DNA of 64,000 nucleotides from Halioglobus maricola (GTDB lineage: Bacteria; Pseudomonadota; Gammaproteobacteria; Pseudomonadales; Halieaceae): assembly GCF_009388985.1 (NCBI RefSeq), contig NZ_CP036422.1, forward strand, positions 3,672,501 to 3,736,500, in the 5' to 3' direction. Each line of letters begins with the position of its first letter. Position 1 is the first letter of the stretch. The translations under genes and the position numbers were made by a program. Below, one piece after another: positions 33,941 through 42,464 of the stretch. A model generated the notes under the pieces. That model was not told the origin of the DNA, made no database searches, and saw nothing but the letters and a program-made list of their open reading frames with translations.

Positions 33941-34647
33941 TATATCGCAGCAGCTGCCTCACTCACTTGCCGACGAATCGCACTAACAGTAAACCACCAC
34001 ATCAGCACTATCCACAGGAAGAAGCAGAATACAGGGATATAGAATGAGAGAAGGCCATCCCATGCGAAAGGCCCCTCGTACAAAAATGGCACCAGGGCTG
34101 CGGGAAGAAACAGTATCGCTATCCAGAAGTTAACAAAAGCCAGCCAGCGTGGGAAAATTTTCTTGTCACTCTTATCGCCTAGAATACAAATACCAACAGA
34201 TAGTGTCTGAATCAACAGCGGTGGAAAAGCAGCAACAATCATAAACCAACCGAAGTCGTGAAAGATCTGGATGACATTCGCCGGCATATCGTGCCGATAA
34301 GCCGCAGCCAGGATGAAGTAGGACGCGAAAAATGCAACCATAGTAGTGACAGTGGATCCGAGGGATTGACTGCGCGCCAGCAGTGGATCCTCATGCCCCT
34401 CAATTCGGCGCATCTGTCCACTGACCGCAGCACAAAACGGTACGAAAAAGACCATACCGGTTGCACAGAGTGTCATGCCTATCCTGATGCGCGTTCTGTC
34501 CTCGATAAACATAGCCTTTATCGCCTCCGCGTCCAGTGCGGGGTCAACAGGCGGCAGCCAGCCAGGAATAAAAAACCACCCTGCCCCCACCAAAAACATA
34601 ACGACTATTGCGCTGTTCGCGCATATCATCTGATTCTTATAGTTCAT
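33940..34647 (-). CDS. Membrane protein of unknown function, partner of the COX3/COX4-like genes
   Basis: A 235-aa protein with about six hydrophobic segments: near 10-30, 57-77, 100-120, 133-158, 170-190 and 203-225. I recognise no named family. Aromatic residues are frequent and a His lies in the middle (IFHDFGWFMIVAAFPP), which could bind a metal or heme, but no motif is clear. Its stop codon overlaps the start of the COX3-like gene, so the three membrane proteins very probably act together. Confidence 0.7.
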   Translation of the reverse strand: MNYKNQMICANSAIVVMFLVGAGWFFIPGWLPPVDPALDAEAIKAMFIEDRTRIRIGMTLCATGMVFFVPFCAAVSGQMRRIEGHEDPLLARSQSLGSTVTTMVAFFASYFILAAAYRHDMPANVIQIFHDFGWFMIVAAFPPLLIQTLSVGICILGDKSDKKIFPRWLAFVNFWIAILFLPAALVPFLYEGPFAWDGLLSFYIPVFCFFLWIVLMWWFTVSAIRRQVSEAAAAI

Positions 34648-34821
34648 TTATTTCCCGCTCTTGTATTCAGTAAGCCGCCCAATGTCCCTATCGCGCCCAA
34701 ACTGGCGATCTACGCTGACGCTTCTCCGTGGACGCTCGGATTGTGTCTGATTCCAGATATGGCATGCAATAAGATCTGTCTATTGCCAGTATCAGGTTTT
34801 CCGCTTTATTGGCAACTATCC

Positions 34822-36114
34822 TCAAGTACTGACATCGCGTTCAGCACTATGGAATCCGCTTCGCGCAGATGCAAAAAGCACAAGACTGAGAAGCCCTGAC
34901 GCCAGGGCAACCTGGCCAATAGCCTCTCCCAAAGCCCCTTCGCCAACATAATAATATTCGGCCGTCATCGGCACCAACACGGGGGCCAGTCCGAAAGCCA
35001 GCAGATAGATCAGGAAAAAAACAACCGCGGATAAACGGCCGCGGAGGTTAGATGGCGTGTAGAGCTGGACTATCAGGGTCGGCATAATACCCACGGCGCC
35101 CGCACAGAACATGAATATAAATATTAGGACCATCGCTACAATGATGTTACCAGAGTTACCGGCGAAATAAGCTGACCCGGCGGCCCCGACGATACACAAC
35201 ATGACTAAATTCACCATCGCATCTATGCGCTTCGAGCGAATTAGATAGCGGATAATTGCTGGTAATACGATAGTTCCGCTCACGCCACCAACAAGTGCGG
35301 CCAGGCCTACCCTGTAGCCCGCCTCAATCGCTGTAAGATCGAATGTCCTGGCGAAGAAAGTTGGCGCCCAAAGCGCGATGCTCGCCAGATTCATCAATAA
35401 TAAAGCCAGGCCAAGGAATGCGCAGGTGTAGAACCAGCCGTAGCTCTTAAGGTGCGTAAGAGTTAGCGATTTTGAATCAGTATCAATGCGACCCAGATCC
35501 TCCCTAGGTGGTTCCTTGCTGGCGAGAACAAAAACCAGCGCGAGAACCAGGCCCGGCACTCCAACCCCGATCAGGGTCAAACGCCAGGGTTCGGCAGCAC
35601 CGATCCAGGGCAGAATCACATGCAACCCGGACACCCATTGCAAGACCATTGCGCTCATCAGTGCCGAGCCAGTGCTGCCAACGGTTGATCCCGCAACATA
35701 GGCGGCGGTGGGCAGGGGGCGATCATTGCGCTCAAACATATCACCGATCATGGAAATCGCAGCTGGCCCAAGCAAGGCTTCGCCAAAGGCAACGCCTGCC
35801 CGCAGCCATAATAGTTGCTCGTAGCTCTGGGCAAACCCAGAGCCAACAGTAAGAACACTCCAGATCACAACACCGAGAGTAATCAGCCACTTGCGGTTCC
35901 ATCGATCAACAACAAAAGCGGCCGGGATCAAGGTTACGTTGTATACGATGAAAAAAGCCGGACCCATCAACCAACCCAGCTGTACGTCAGTGATAAGCAG
36001 TTCGGAGCGAATATCCGAGACCAGCACAGCGAGCACCTGCCGGTCGAGAAAAGAAACTACCGAGAGGAGCGCCAGTACGATCGAAACTGCCCAGGCCCGA
36101 CGATAAGAGCGCAC
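34822..36114 (-). CDS. MFS transporter
   Basis: A 430-aa inner-membrane carrier with 12 hydrophobic helices. The N-terminus VSIVLALLSVVSFLDRQVLA, the loop-2 signature VDRWNRKWLITLGVVIWSV and the cluster GEALLGPAAISMIGDMF are typical of the anion:cation symporter/aromatic-acid branch (like spinster/PcaK-type porters). I use the GTG at 36114, about 10 bases after AAAGG and just past the stop of the flavin reductase; the longer frame would overlap that gene by 68 bases. It may import the substrate or an intermediate. Confidence 0.9.
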   Translation of the reverse strand: MRSYRRAWAVSIVLALLSVVSFLDRQVLAVLVSDIRSELLITDVQLGWLMGPAFFIVYNVTLIPAAFVVDRWNRKWLITLGVVIWSVLTVGSGFAQSYEQLLWLRAGVAFGEALLGPAAISMIGDMFERNDRPLPTAAYVAGSTVGSTGSALMSAMVLQWVSGLHVILPWIGAAEPWRLTLIGVGVPGLVLALVFVLASKEPPREDLGRIDTDSKSLTLTHLKSYGWFYTCAFLGLALLLMNLASIALWAPTFFARTFDLTAIEAGYRVGLAALVGGVSGTIVLPAIIRYLIRSKRIDAMVNLVMLCIVGAAGSAYFAGNSGNIIVAMVLIFIFMFCAGAVGIMPTLIVQLYTPSNLRGRLSAVVFFLIYLLAFGLAPVLVPMTAEYYYVGEGALGEAIGQVALASGLLSLVLFASARSGFHSAERDVST

Positions 36115-36127
36115 GGTGTCGATGCCT

Positions 36128-36607
36128 TTACTGCTCTGTGAGTTCGGCGTAGCGGCCACTGTAGAAAAGCAATGGCTTCGCCTCATCTCCTGCACTGGCG
36201 GATAGCACGCGACCTATCAAAATCACATGGTCACCACCATTTACCCGTGTCTCGATTTCGCACTCAACGCTTGCCAGTGACTCTGCGAGTACCGGGCAGC
36301 CACTCTTCCCCTCCTCCCAGTCACCATCATGTAGGGCGTGCTCCGCCTTCTTTGAGTAGCGTGCGGACAGATACTGCTGGTCCTCGCGGAGAATATTGAC
36401 TGCATAGCGACCTACTTTTTCAAAGTCCGAGAAACAGTCTGAGCTCTCGCCGATGGACCACATTACCAATGGCGGCGACAGAGATAATGAGCAAAAAGAA
36501 TTTACCGTCATACCGAAGGCGGGCACCCCGTCGGCTGAGGTTGTGATTACACAAACACCGGTAGCGAACTTGCCGAGAATATCCCTGAAATCGCGATTAT
36601 CCATCAC
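36128..36607 (-). CDS. Flavin reductase (HpaC/HsaB-like)
   Basis: A 159-aa NAD(P)H:flavin oxidoreductase with the split-barrel FMN-binding fold: FRDILGKFATGVCVITTSAD, then GMTVNSFCSLSLSPPLVMWS (the S-x-S-x-x-PP-L motif), and GGDHVILIGRV. It should supply reduced flavin to the group D oxygenase encoded at 28572, 6.4 kb away, since no other partner is near. It overlaps the nitroreductase gene upstream by 11 bases. Confidence 0.92.
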   Translation of the reverse strand: MMDNRDFRDILGKFATGVCVITTSADGVPAFGMTVNSFCSLSLSPPLVMWSIGESSDCFSDFEKVGRYAVNILREDQQYLSARYSKKAEHALHDGDWEEGKSGCPVLAESLASVECEIETRVNGGDHVILIGRVLSASAGDEAKPLLFYSGRYAELTEQ

Positions 36608-37202
36608 TCATCTGGCCCCAGTCTCCATAAGATCGAATCTGGTCCAGGTTCTTTCGGGTGCGTGGCGCCCTTTCCATCTCGTGCAAGGATTCCGGAATAG
36701 CTTCTTCCTGCAACTGGTAGCCGATAGTGATTACTGACACCGGCCTGTAGACATCAGGGACGTCAAAAGCGCTCTGCACAGAGGCTGCATCAAACCCGGC
36801 CATCTGGTGCGCCATCAGGCCCATCTCAGTAGCCTGGAGGCAGATACTCAGTGCGGCCGCCCCAGTATCATAGATGGCCCAGGGGTTTTCCTGGTCCGGC
36901 TCAACAAACCGGGTACGGGCAACGGCAACGATAAACACCGGTACTACTGCGCACCACTTCTGGTTCAACTCCCACAGGGACTCGAACACGGCCTGCCTGG
37001 CATCCGGGCTTTCCTGCAGCGAACAAACCAGGAAACGCCAGGGCTGAGCATTATTGCAGGATGGCGCCCAACGGGCCGCCTCCATTAATGACTCCAGCTG
37101 ATCGGGGGTGGGGTTGCGTTCAGGATCGTAAGCCCTGCCGCTCCACCGCCGGGTCAGTAAGCTGGCAACCTCTGTGGAAGTTTCAGTCTCTTTATCGAAC
37201 AC
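36597..37202 (-). CDS. Nitroreductase-family FMN oxidoreductase
   Basis: A 201-aa protein. The N-terminal RRWSGRAYDPERNPTPDQLE, AARWAPSCNNAQPWRFLV (FMN ribityl/phosphate contacts) and the later TGAAALSICLQATEMGLMAH are the classic nitroreductase blocks. In catabolic clusters such enzymes reduce enones, quinones or nitro groups with NAD(P)H. It lies between the homocitrate-synthase-like gene (15 bases) and the flavin reductase (overlap), hence one operon. Substrate unknown. Confidence 0.9.
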   Translation of the reverse strand: MFDKETETSTEVASLLTRRWSGRAYDPERNPTPDQLESLMEAARWAPSCNNAQPWRFLVCSLQESPDARQAVFESLWELNQKWCAVVPVFIVAVARTRFVEPDQENPWAIYDTGAAALSICLQATEMGLMAHQMAGFDAASVQSAFDVPDVYRPVSVITIGYQLQEEAIPESLHEMERAPRTRKNLDQIRSYGDWGQMSDG

Positions 37203-37217
37203 GGTACCCCCTACTGC

Positions 37218-38468
37218 TCACAAAACCTTTTCGCAAATCGCCAGGAACTGGGTATCGGACAAGAGCTTGCGCTGAATACGCCCCTCCGCCTTAACCCTGT
37301 CGGTGATCTCCCCCATCTGTTCCTTGGTAGCTTCAAGGCCGTGCTTTTCAAGGAAATGGGCAATTGTGGAGCGGCCGCTGTTCTTCCCCAGCACGGGCTG
37401 CCCGTCTGGCTGTCCCACCAGCGACGAAGCAAAGGCGCCGGTTACTTCGGGAACCTCAAAACCAATTGAGTCGAGTTTGCGCATGATATCCACACCAATG
37501 CCCGACTCGGAATTGAACAGGCCCCGGCCCACAATCGGCTTGTTGGGCCCAACGGCCTGGTTAGTGATATTTTCAAGCAGAATGGAGGTCTCCATAATTT
37601 TGTTGAGGTTCACCCCAGTGTCGACACCCGCCAGTACCTCCAGCATAACCACGACCTCTTCCGTCGAGGCGTTACCGGTGCGCTCTCCAAGCCCATTTAC
37701 GGATGTGTGAACCACCTCTGCACCGGCGGCAACCGCCTCGAGCATACCGGCGTTAGCAACGCCGAATTCGTTGTGATTGTGGTATTCCAGCACAGTATCG
37801 GGCAACCACTCCTTGAACTGTTTCACCAGGTAACCCGCCGACCTGGGCAGGGCGCAACCAAGTGTATCCACAAGTACGATAGACTCTGGAGCACAGGCAT
37901 TGAAAATCTGAGTGTAGACATCCTCGAGGTAGTCAAAATCATCAGCCCGGGTCAGGTCCCAACCCATAAAGGTGGTCTTCAGGCCCTTCTCCTGAGCGTA
38001 GCTCACCACGTCGATGCAGTTATCAATGACCTGCTGTTTATCGATTCCGTAGGCCTGCTGAATCAGATAGGGATTCATGATGTGCTCGACGATGACAGAT
38101 TTCACACCGCACTGTTCAGCCAGGTCGACATCGATACGGTCGGTACGACAGAAGCCCACCACCTCGGAATCAAGGTTCATATCTACCATTTGCCGTATAC
38201 CCTGGCGCACCTCCTCAGAGATGATTGGCATGCCGGCTTCGATCCTCGCTACCCCGAGTTCATTCAAGGCTTCTGCGATCCGCAGTCTGTCCGCCATGCT
38301 GAAGGCAAGGTTAGAGGTTTGCTCCCCATCGCGCAGGGTGACATCGTGTATCTTGATGCTGCGCCCGTCCAGGCCCATATTGTTGTCCCCCATAAAGTTC
38401 AGGGGGGAGGCCCAGTATTCGCCTTCCTTGAATGAGCGTTGCTTCTTCAACCTTTCAATATCGTACAC
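37218..38468 (-). CDS. DRE-TIM metallolyase, homocitrate/isopropylmalate synthase-like
   Basis: A 416-aa (beta/alpha)8 enzyme. IHDVTLRDGEQTSNLAFS carries the Arg-Asp-Gly-Glu signature; the metal-binding H-x-H is in YHNHNEFGVANAG; VNGLGERTGNASTEE and FNSESGIGVD match the Claisen-condensing branch (2-isopropylmalate/homocitrate/citramalate synthase) rather than HMG-CoA lyase or the hydroxy-oxovalerate aldolases. The LeuA-type regulatory domain is absent: IPMS is about 520 aa. It would join an acyl-CoA and a 2-oxo acid, or run the reverse cleavage. In this cluster it may process the product of ring cleavage. Substrate unknown. Confidence 0.88.
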   Translation of the reverse strand: MYDIERLKKQRSFKEGEYWASPLNFMGDNNMGLDGRSIKIHDVTLRDGEQTSNLAFSMADRLRIAEALNELGVARIEAGMPIISEEVRQGIRQMVDMNLDSEVVGFCRTDRIDVDLAEQCGVKSVIVEHIMNPYLIQQAYGIDKQQVIDNCIDVVSYAQEKGLKTTFMGWDLTRADDFDYLEDVYTQIFNACAPESIVLVDTLGCALPRSAGYLVKQFKEWLPDTVLEYHNHNEFGVANAGMLEAVAAGAEVVHTSVNGLGERTGNASTEEVVVMLEVLAGVDTGVNLNKIMETSILLENITNQAVGPNKPIVGRGLFNSESGIGVDIMRKLDSIGFEVPEVTGAFASSLVGQPDGQPVLGKNSGRSTIAHFLEKHGLEATKEQMGEITDRVKAEGRIQRKLLSDTQFLAICEKVL

Positions 38469-38503
38469 GATGCTATTTCCTCAAATTACGTTCGTCTTCG
38501 GGG

Positions 38504-39076
38504 TCAAACCACGGGCAGCGCGCTTGGGTCCGCTGCGGCTTCTGCTTCCCTCAGGCATTGGGCATAGTCCTTGCCCGCCCTGAATTGCTGTAGCAAAGTG
38601 TCAGGGTCAAACGCGTTGCCGATGGGATTGGCGAGGTAGGCTTCGGAGGAGAAAACCGCCTTGGACTCTTCCGGCGTAGGGTGATTGTCCAGTTGCAGTT
38701 CTACTTCGGTGCCGTCCGGATCCGCATAGTAGAGCGAGGTAGTTATCCAGTGGTTGATGGCCCATCGCGGCACTATCCCCTCTCCCTTCAAGCGCTCGTA
38801 TGTCGACAACAGGTCGTCAGCAGAACCATAGGTATAAGCATAGTGCGCCACGGCCGGACTCATCGGGTCCTTGTCAGGGCATTCGGGCGGCATATTCACG
38901 AAAGCAAAGCGGTGATGCTCATCGTCATAGGTCATAAATGTGAGCTTTTCGTTGGCAAACATGGGCTCCGCGTGGAATACCGTTGTGTACCAGTCAACCA
39001 TCTCCTTATACCGCTTGGTCTGGAATACGATGTGTGCCATGTAGGCGGGAACGATCTTTTTCTTTTCTTCGCTCAT
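38504..39076 (-). CDS. VOC-family protein (glyoxalase/extradiol dioxygenase fold)
   Basis: A 190-aa protein of the vicinal oxygen chelate fold: MAHIVFQTKRYKEMVDWYTT opens a beta-alpha-beta-beta-beta module with the first metal His in HIVF, then AHYAYTYGSADDLLSTYERL in the second module, and the metal Glu in DPDGTEVELQLDN. The set His-His-Glu fits an Fe/Mn extradiol dioxygenase or a glyoxalase. Similar proteins cleave catechols in aromatic degradation. I use the ATG at 39076 after AGAGA; an upstream extension is rejected. Ring cleavage is likely but not certain. Confidence 0.87.
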   Translation of the reverse strand: MSEEKKKIVPAYMAHIVFQTKRYKEMVDWYTTVFHAEPMFANEKLTFMTYDDEHHRFAFVNMPPECPDKDPMSPAVAHYAYTYGSADDLLSTYERLKGEGIVPRWAINHWITTSLYYADPDGTEVELQLDNHPTPEESKAVFSSEAYLANPIGNAFDPDTLLQQFRAGKDYAQCLREAEAAADPSALPVV

Positions 39077-39096
39077 AATTGATTCTCTTCGGAATT

Positions 39097-39519
39097 TTAA
39101 GGTGACTGAATAATCGCAGGCGTGACTTCTCGCCGGGAGAACTTCCAACCGCCAGGCGTTTTCACGAAATGGTCGTGAAACTCTGCCACGCCTATGGGGC
39201 CTTTGACTGCGGGCGGCGCCTTGCCATCACCCTCGGCCTGGTAGATCGTGCACTGCGTAACAGACTCTGCTTCAGTACCGGTGGCGCTCAGGAAAAACGG
39301 AGCGCCAACTAGGTGCCGGGTTACGACGGTTTCTGGTCTTCCCTCCCATAGCGAAGCGATTTCCGTATGCCCTTTTTTGACCCCATCCGGCCGAATAAAG
39401 CTGCCACCCTCACTGAACAGGGAAACCGCATCAGAAAATAGGCGGTGATCGACGTAGTAAGCAAAGGCATTGATCAGGTCTGTGCACTGCCTTCTATCCT
39501 CGTGAAACTCGTTAATCAT
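39097..39519 (-). CDS. SnoaL/NTF2-like protein (fourth copy)
   Basis: A 140-aa NTF2-fold protein of the SnoaL_4 type (CTDLINAFAYYVDHRLFSDA, then VSLFSEGGSFIRPDG; VTRHLVGAPFFLS; GGWKFSRREV). The start at 39519 follows AAAGGA; an upstream extension to 39564 lacks family character. First gene of the minus-strand operon that continues through the MFS gene. Together with three relatives at 24114-25686 it makes four different members in one cluster. Confidence 0.85.
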   Translation of the reverse strand: MINEFHEDRRQCTDLINAFAYYVDHRLFSDAVSLFSEGGSFIRPDGVKKGHTEIASLWEGRPETVVTRHLVGAPFFLSATGTEAESVTQCTIYQAEGDGKAPPAVKGPIGVAEFHDHFVKTPGGWKFSRREVTPAIIQSP

Positions 39520-39769
39520 ACTGGGTCTGTCCTTTCCAAAGATGGAGCAAGCGAGATCGCGCACTTCTAACTGACTAATCTGATTGTTGATGCGTAGAGG
39601 GCTACAGGCAACAAAATATCCTGATGGGCGCCATGGAATTTTTTAGTCGTAGTGGGTCCAGAGTCGACACCAAGAATTCTGAATAGCCGCTATCAATGGG
39701 TTTTGTCGTAAGCCATCCGTTGCCGTGCTTACAATACACGCGCTGTGTTTAACCGGGAAAACGAAGACT

Positions 39770-42445
39770 GTGACGACTCAGGCCTGGAACATCAACGAAG
39801 TTTTGAGTGAAGACAAAAAGGAATGGATCGAGTCCATCGATTACATTCTTGATGCTTTTGGCGAGGAAGGCGTCAGGGAGATTCTGCGTGGCTTGCAGGA
39901 TCATGTACTGTCACGTGGCGTTCCACTGAACGAGGCCACCCTGAACACGCCCTACATCAACACTATCCCCGTATCACAACAACCCAAGTATCCCGGCGAT
40001 ATAACGCTGGAAAAGAAAATCGAAAATATCATCCGCTGGAATGCCATGGCCATGGTGCTTCGGGGACAGGACCAGGGAACCGGTGTGGGTGGCCACATTG
40101 CCACCTATACCTCTGCCGCCACAATGCTGGAGGTGGGCTTCAACCACTTCTTCCGTGCCCGCTCTGAGTCCTATGGGGGTGACACGGTGTTGGTACAGCC
40201 CCACGCCGCTCCCGGTGTTTATGCCAGGGCATTCCTGGAAGGCAGGCTACCGGAAACCCAACTGAAAAACTTTCGTCGGGAGCTACAACCCGGGGGAGGC
40301 CTGTGTTCCTACCCGCACCCACGATCAATGCCGGACTTCTGGCAGATGCCCAACGCCTCAATGGGCCTCTCCACACCGTCTGCAATCTACCAGGCCCGTT
40401 TCGCCAAGTATCTCGAACGTCGTGGCCTCAAGCCGGATAACGGCGGCAAGATTTGGTGCTTTATCGGTGACGGGGAATCGGACGAACCGGAAGTACTGGG
40501 CACGATCAATATCGCAGCCCGTGAAGGTCTCGACAACCTGGTCCTGGTCATCAACTGCAACCTGCAGCGACTCGATGGCCCCGTAAGGGGCAATGGCAAG
40601 ATTATCCAGGAACTGGAGAGAACCTTCCGCGGCGCGGACTGGAACGTCATCAAGACGATCTGGGGAAGCGGCTGGGACAGTCTGCTCGCCCGGGACACTA
40701 ACGGCGTCCTGCGCAAACGCATGGAGGAATGCGTCGACGGGGACTACCAGTACCTGTCCATACTCCCTGGTAATGTCCAGCGCGAACACTGGGTTGAGGA
40801 CAACCCAGACCTTTCCGCGATGATGAACTCTCTCACAGACGAGGAGATCAAGGAGATCAAACGGGGCGGACAGGACCCGAAGAAGGTATTCGCAGCCTTT
40901 GATCAGGCAGCAAAAAGCAAGGGGAAACCGACTGTCATCCTGGTTAAAACAGTTAAGGGAGACGGCATGGGGGCGGCAGCCCAAGGGCGCAATACAGCCC
41001 ACCAGAAGAAAGATCTCAGTCCCGAAGAGCGGCTGGAGATAGCTCGCAATTATGAAATCCCCCTTAGTGACGAAGAGGCCCGTGATGCAGCGTTCTACCG
41101 GCCTTCCGATGACAGTCCGGAGATCGAATACCTTCAGCGACACAGGCAAGCACTGGGTGGCCACCTTCCTTCACGGCGGGTCGACTGTCCCACCCTGCAG
41201 CCACCGACAGACGAAGAACTGAAGACATTCGTCGCGGGTACGGGAGAGCGGCAAGTATCAACCACCATGATCGTGGTACGAATCCTCTCGAAATTACTGA
41301 AGAGTAAAACCCTGGGGGATTATGTTGTCCCCATTGTCCCTGATGAAGCGAGAACCTTCGGCATGGATGGACTTTTTAGCCAGGCGGGCATCTACTCACC
41401 ACAGGGCCAGAACTATACGCCGGTGGACCATGAAAGCCTGACCTACTATCGGGAAGCCGAGGACGGCCAGATCATGCAGGAAGGCATTTGTGAGACTGGA
41501 GCCATTGCGTCATTCATGGCTGCCGGCACCGCGTATGCCGTAAACGGCGTGCCGACTATACCCTTCTATATTTTCTATTCGATGTTTGGCTTCCAGCGCG
41601 TGGCCGATATGATCTGGGCTTGCGGCGACATGATGTGCCGCGGCTTTTTGCTGGGGGGCACCGCCGGCCGAACCACGCTGAATGGCGAGGGGCTGCAGCA
41701 CCAGGATGGCCACTCGCATGTTACCGCTGCCACCATTCCCAACCTGAAGTCCTATGATCCAGCCTTCGGTTATGAACTTGCGGTCATCATTAAGGACGGT
41801 ATCAGGCGCATGTATACCGAGGGTGAGAACATTTTCTACTACCTCACGGTATACAACGAAAACTATGCCATGCCCGAGATGCAGGATGTGGGGGGTATCG
41901 AGGAGTCCATACTCGCTGGCGGCTATTGCTACAAAAGGTCGACGGGGGACGATCCTGCCGTCAACCTGCTTAGCAGCGGCCCGATCATACAGCAGGCCCT
42001 GCAGGCGGCGGACACGCTTGAATCCATGGGCTTCAGTGTGAATATCTGGAGCATTACCAGCTTTATCGAGCTTGCCCGGGAGGCCGAGGAATGTGAGCGG
42101 ATTAATCGCCTTTCATCCCCAGGAGGTTCAATAACGCCATTCATTGAAAAACTGTTTGCTAACGAAGAAGGCATATTCGTAGCCGCAACAGACTACATGA
42201 AAGCGCTTCCCAACATGATCGCCAAGTGGGTCCCGGGACCGTATTTGGCTCTAGGAACGGATGGATATGGGGTGAGTGAATCCCGTCCGGCCTTGAGAGA
42301 CTATTTTGAGATCAGCAGGGACTATATCGTTCACGCCTCTCTCACTGAGCTACTTCGCCAGGGGACCATCGACAGCGTTCGCTTTTCTGAACTATCGGCG
42401 GAACTGAGCATCGACCCGGGCAAACCCAATCCAACTGACAAGTAA
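39770..42445 (+). CDS. Pyruvate dehydrogenase E1 component, homodimeric (AceE-like)
   Basis: An 891-aa thiamin-diphosphate enzyme that decarboxylates a 2-oxo acid and transfers the acyl group to E2 lipoyl. The ThDP motif is complete (IGDGESDEPEVLGTINIAAR, ending in NCN, in LVLVINCNLQ). Active-site His regions follow (RWNAMAMVLRGQDQGTGVGG, GLQHQDGHSH, GRNTAHQKK). I choose the GTG at 39770, which gives almost the E. coli AceE length (887); a GTG at 39725 adds a non-homologous leader. It is transcribed divergently from the SnoaL-VOC operon with a 250-base spacer. No E3 gene is in the window. A second E1 inside a catabolic cluster suggests a special 2-oxo acid or a demand for acetyl-CoA. Confidence 0.94.
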   Translation: MTTQAWNINEVLSEDKKEWIESIDYILDAFGEEGVREILRGLQDHVLSRGVPLNEATLNTPYINTIPVSQQPKYPGDITLEKKIENIIRWNAMAMVLRGQDQGTGVGGHIATYTSAATMLEVGFNHFFRARSESYGGDTVLVQPHAAPGVYARAFLEGRLPETQLKNFRRELQPGGGLCSYPHPRSMPDFWQMPNASMGLSTPSAIYQARFAKYLERRGLKPDNGGKIWCFIGDGESDEPEVLGTINIAAREGLDNLVLVINCNLQRLDGPVRGNGKIIQELERTFRGADWNVIKTIWGSGWDSLLARDTNGVLRKRMEECVDGDYQYLSILPGNVQREHWVEDNPDLSAMMNSLTDEEIKEIKRGGQDPKKVFAAFDQAAKSKGKPTVILVKTVKGDGMGAAAQGRNTAHQKKDLSPEERLEIARNYEIPLSDEEARDAAFYRPSDDSPEIEYLQRHRQALGGHLPSRRVDCPTLQPPTDEELKTFVAGTGERQVSTTMIVVRILSKLLKSKTLGDYVVPIVPDEARTFGMDGLFSQAGIYSPQGQNYTPVDHESLTYYREAEDGQIMQEGICETGAIASFMAAGTAYAVNGVPTIPFYIFYSMFGFQRVADMIWACGDMMCRGFLLGGTAGRTTLNGEGLQHQDGHSHVTAATIPNLKSYDPAFGYELAVIIKDGIRRMYTEGENIFYYLTVYNENYAMPEMQDVGGIEESILAGGYCYKRSTGDDPAVNLLSSGPIIQQALQAADTLESMGFSVNIWSITSFIELAREAEECERINRLSSPGGSITPFIEKLFANEEGIFVAATDYMKALPNMIAKWVPGPYLALGTDGYGVSESRPALRDYFEISRDYIVHASLTELLRQGTIDSVRFSELSAELSIDPGKPNPTDK

Positions 42446-42464
42446 GCGATTCGACAACGCCAAT

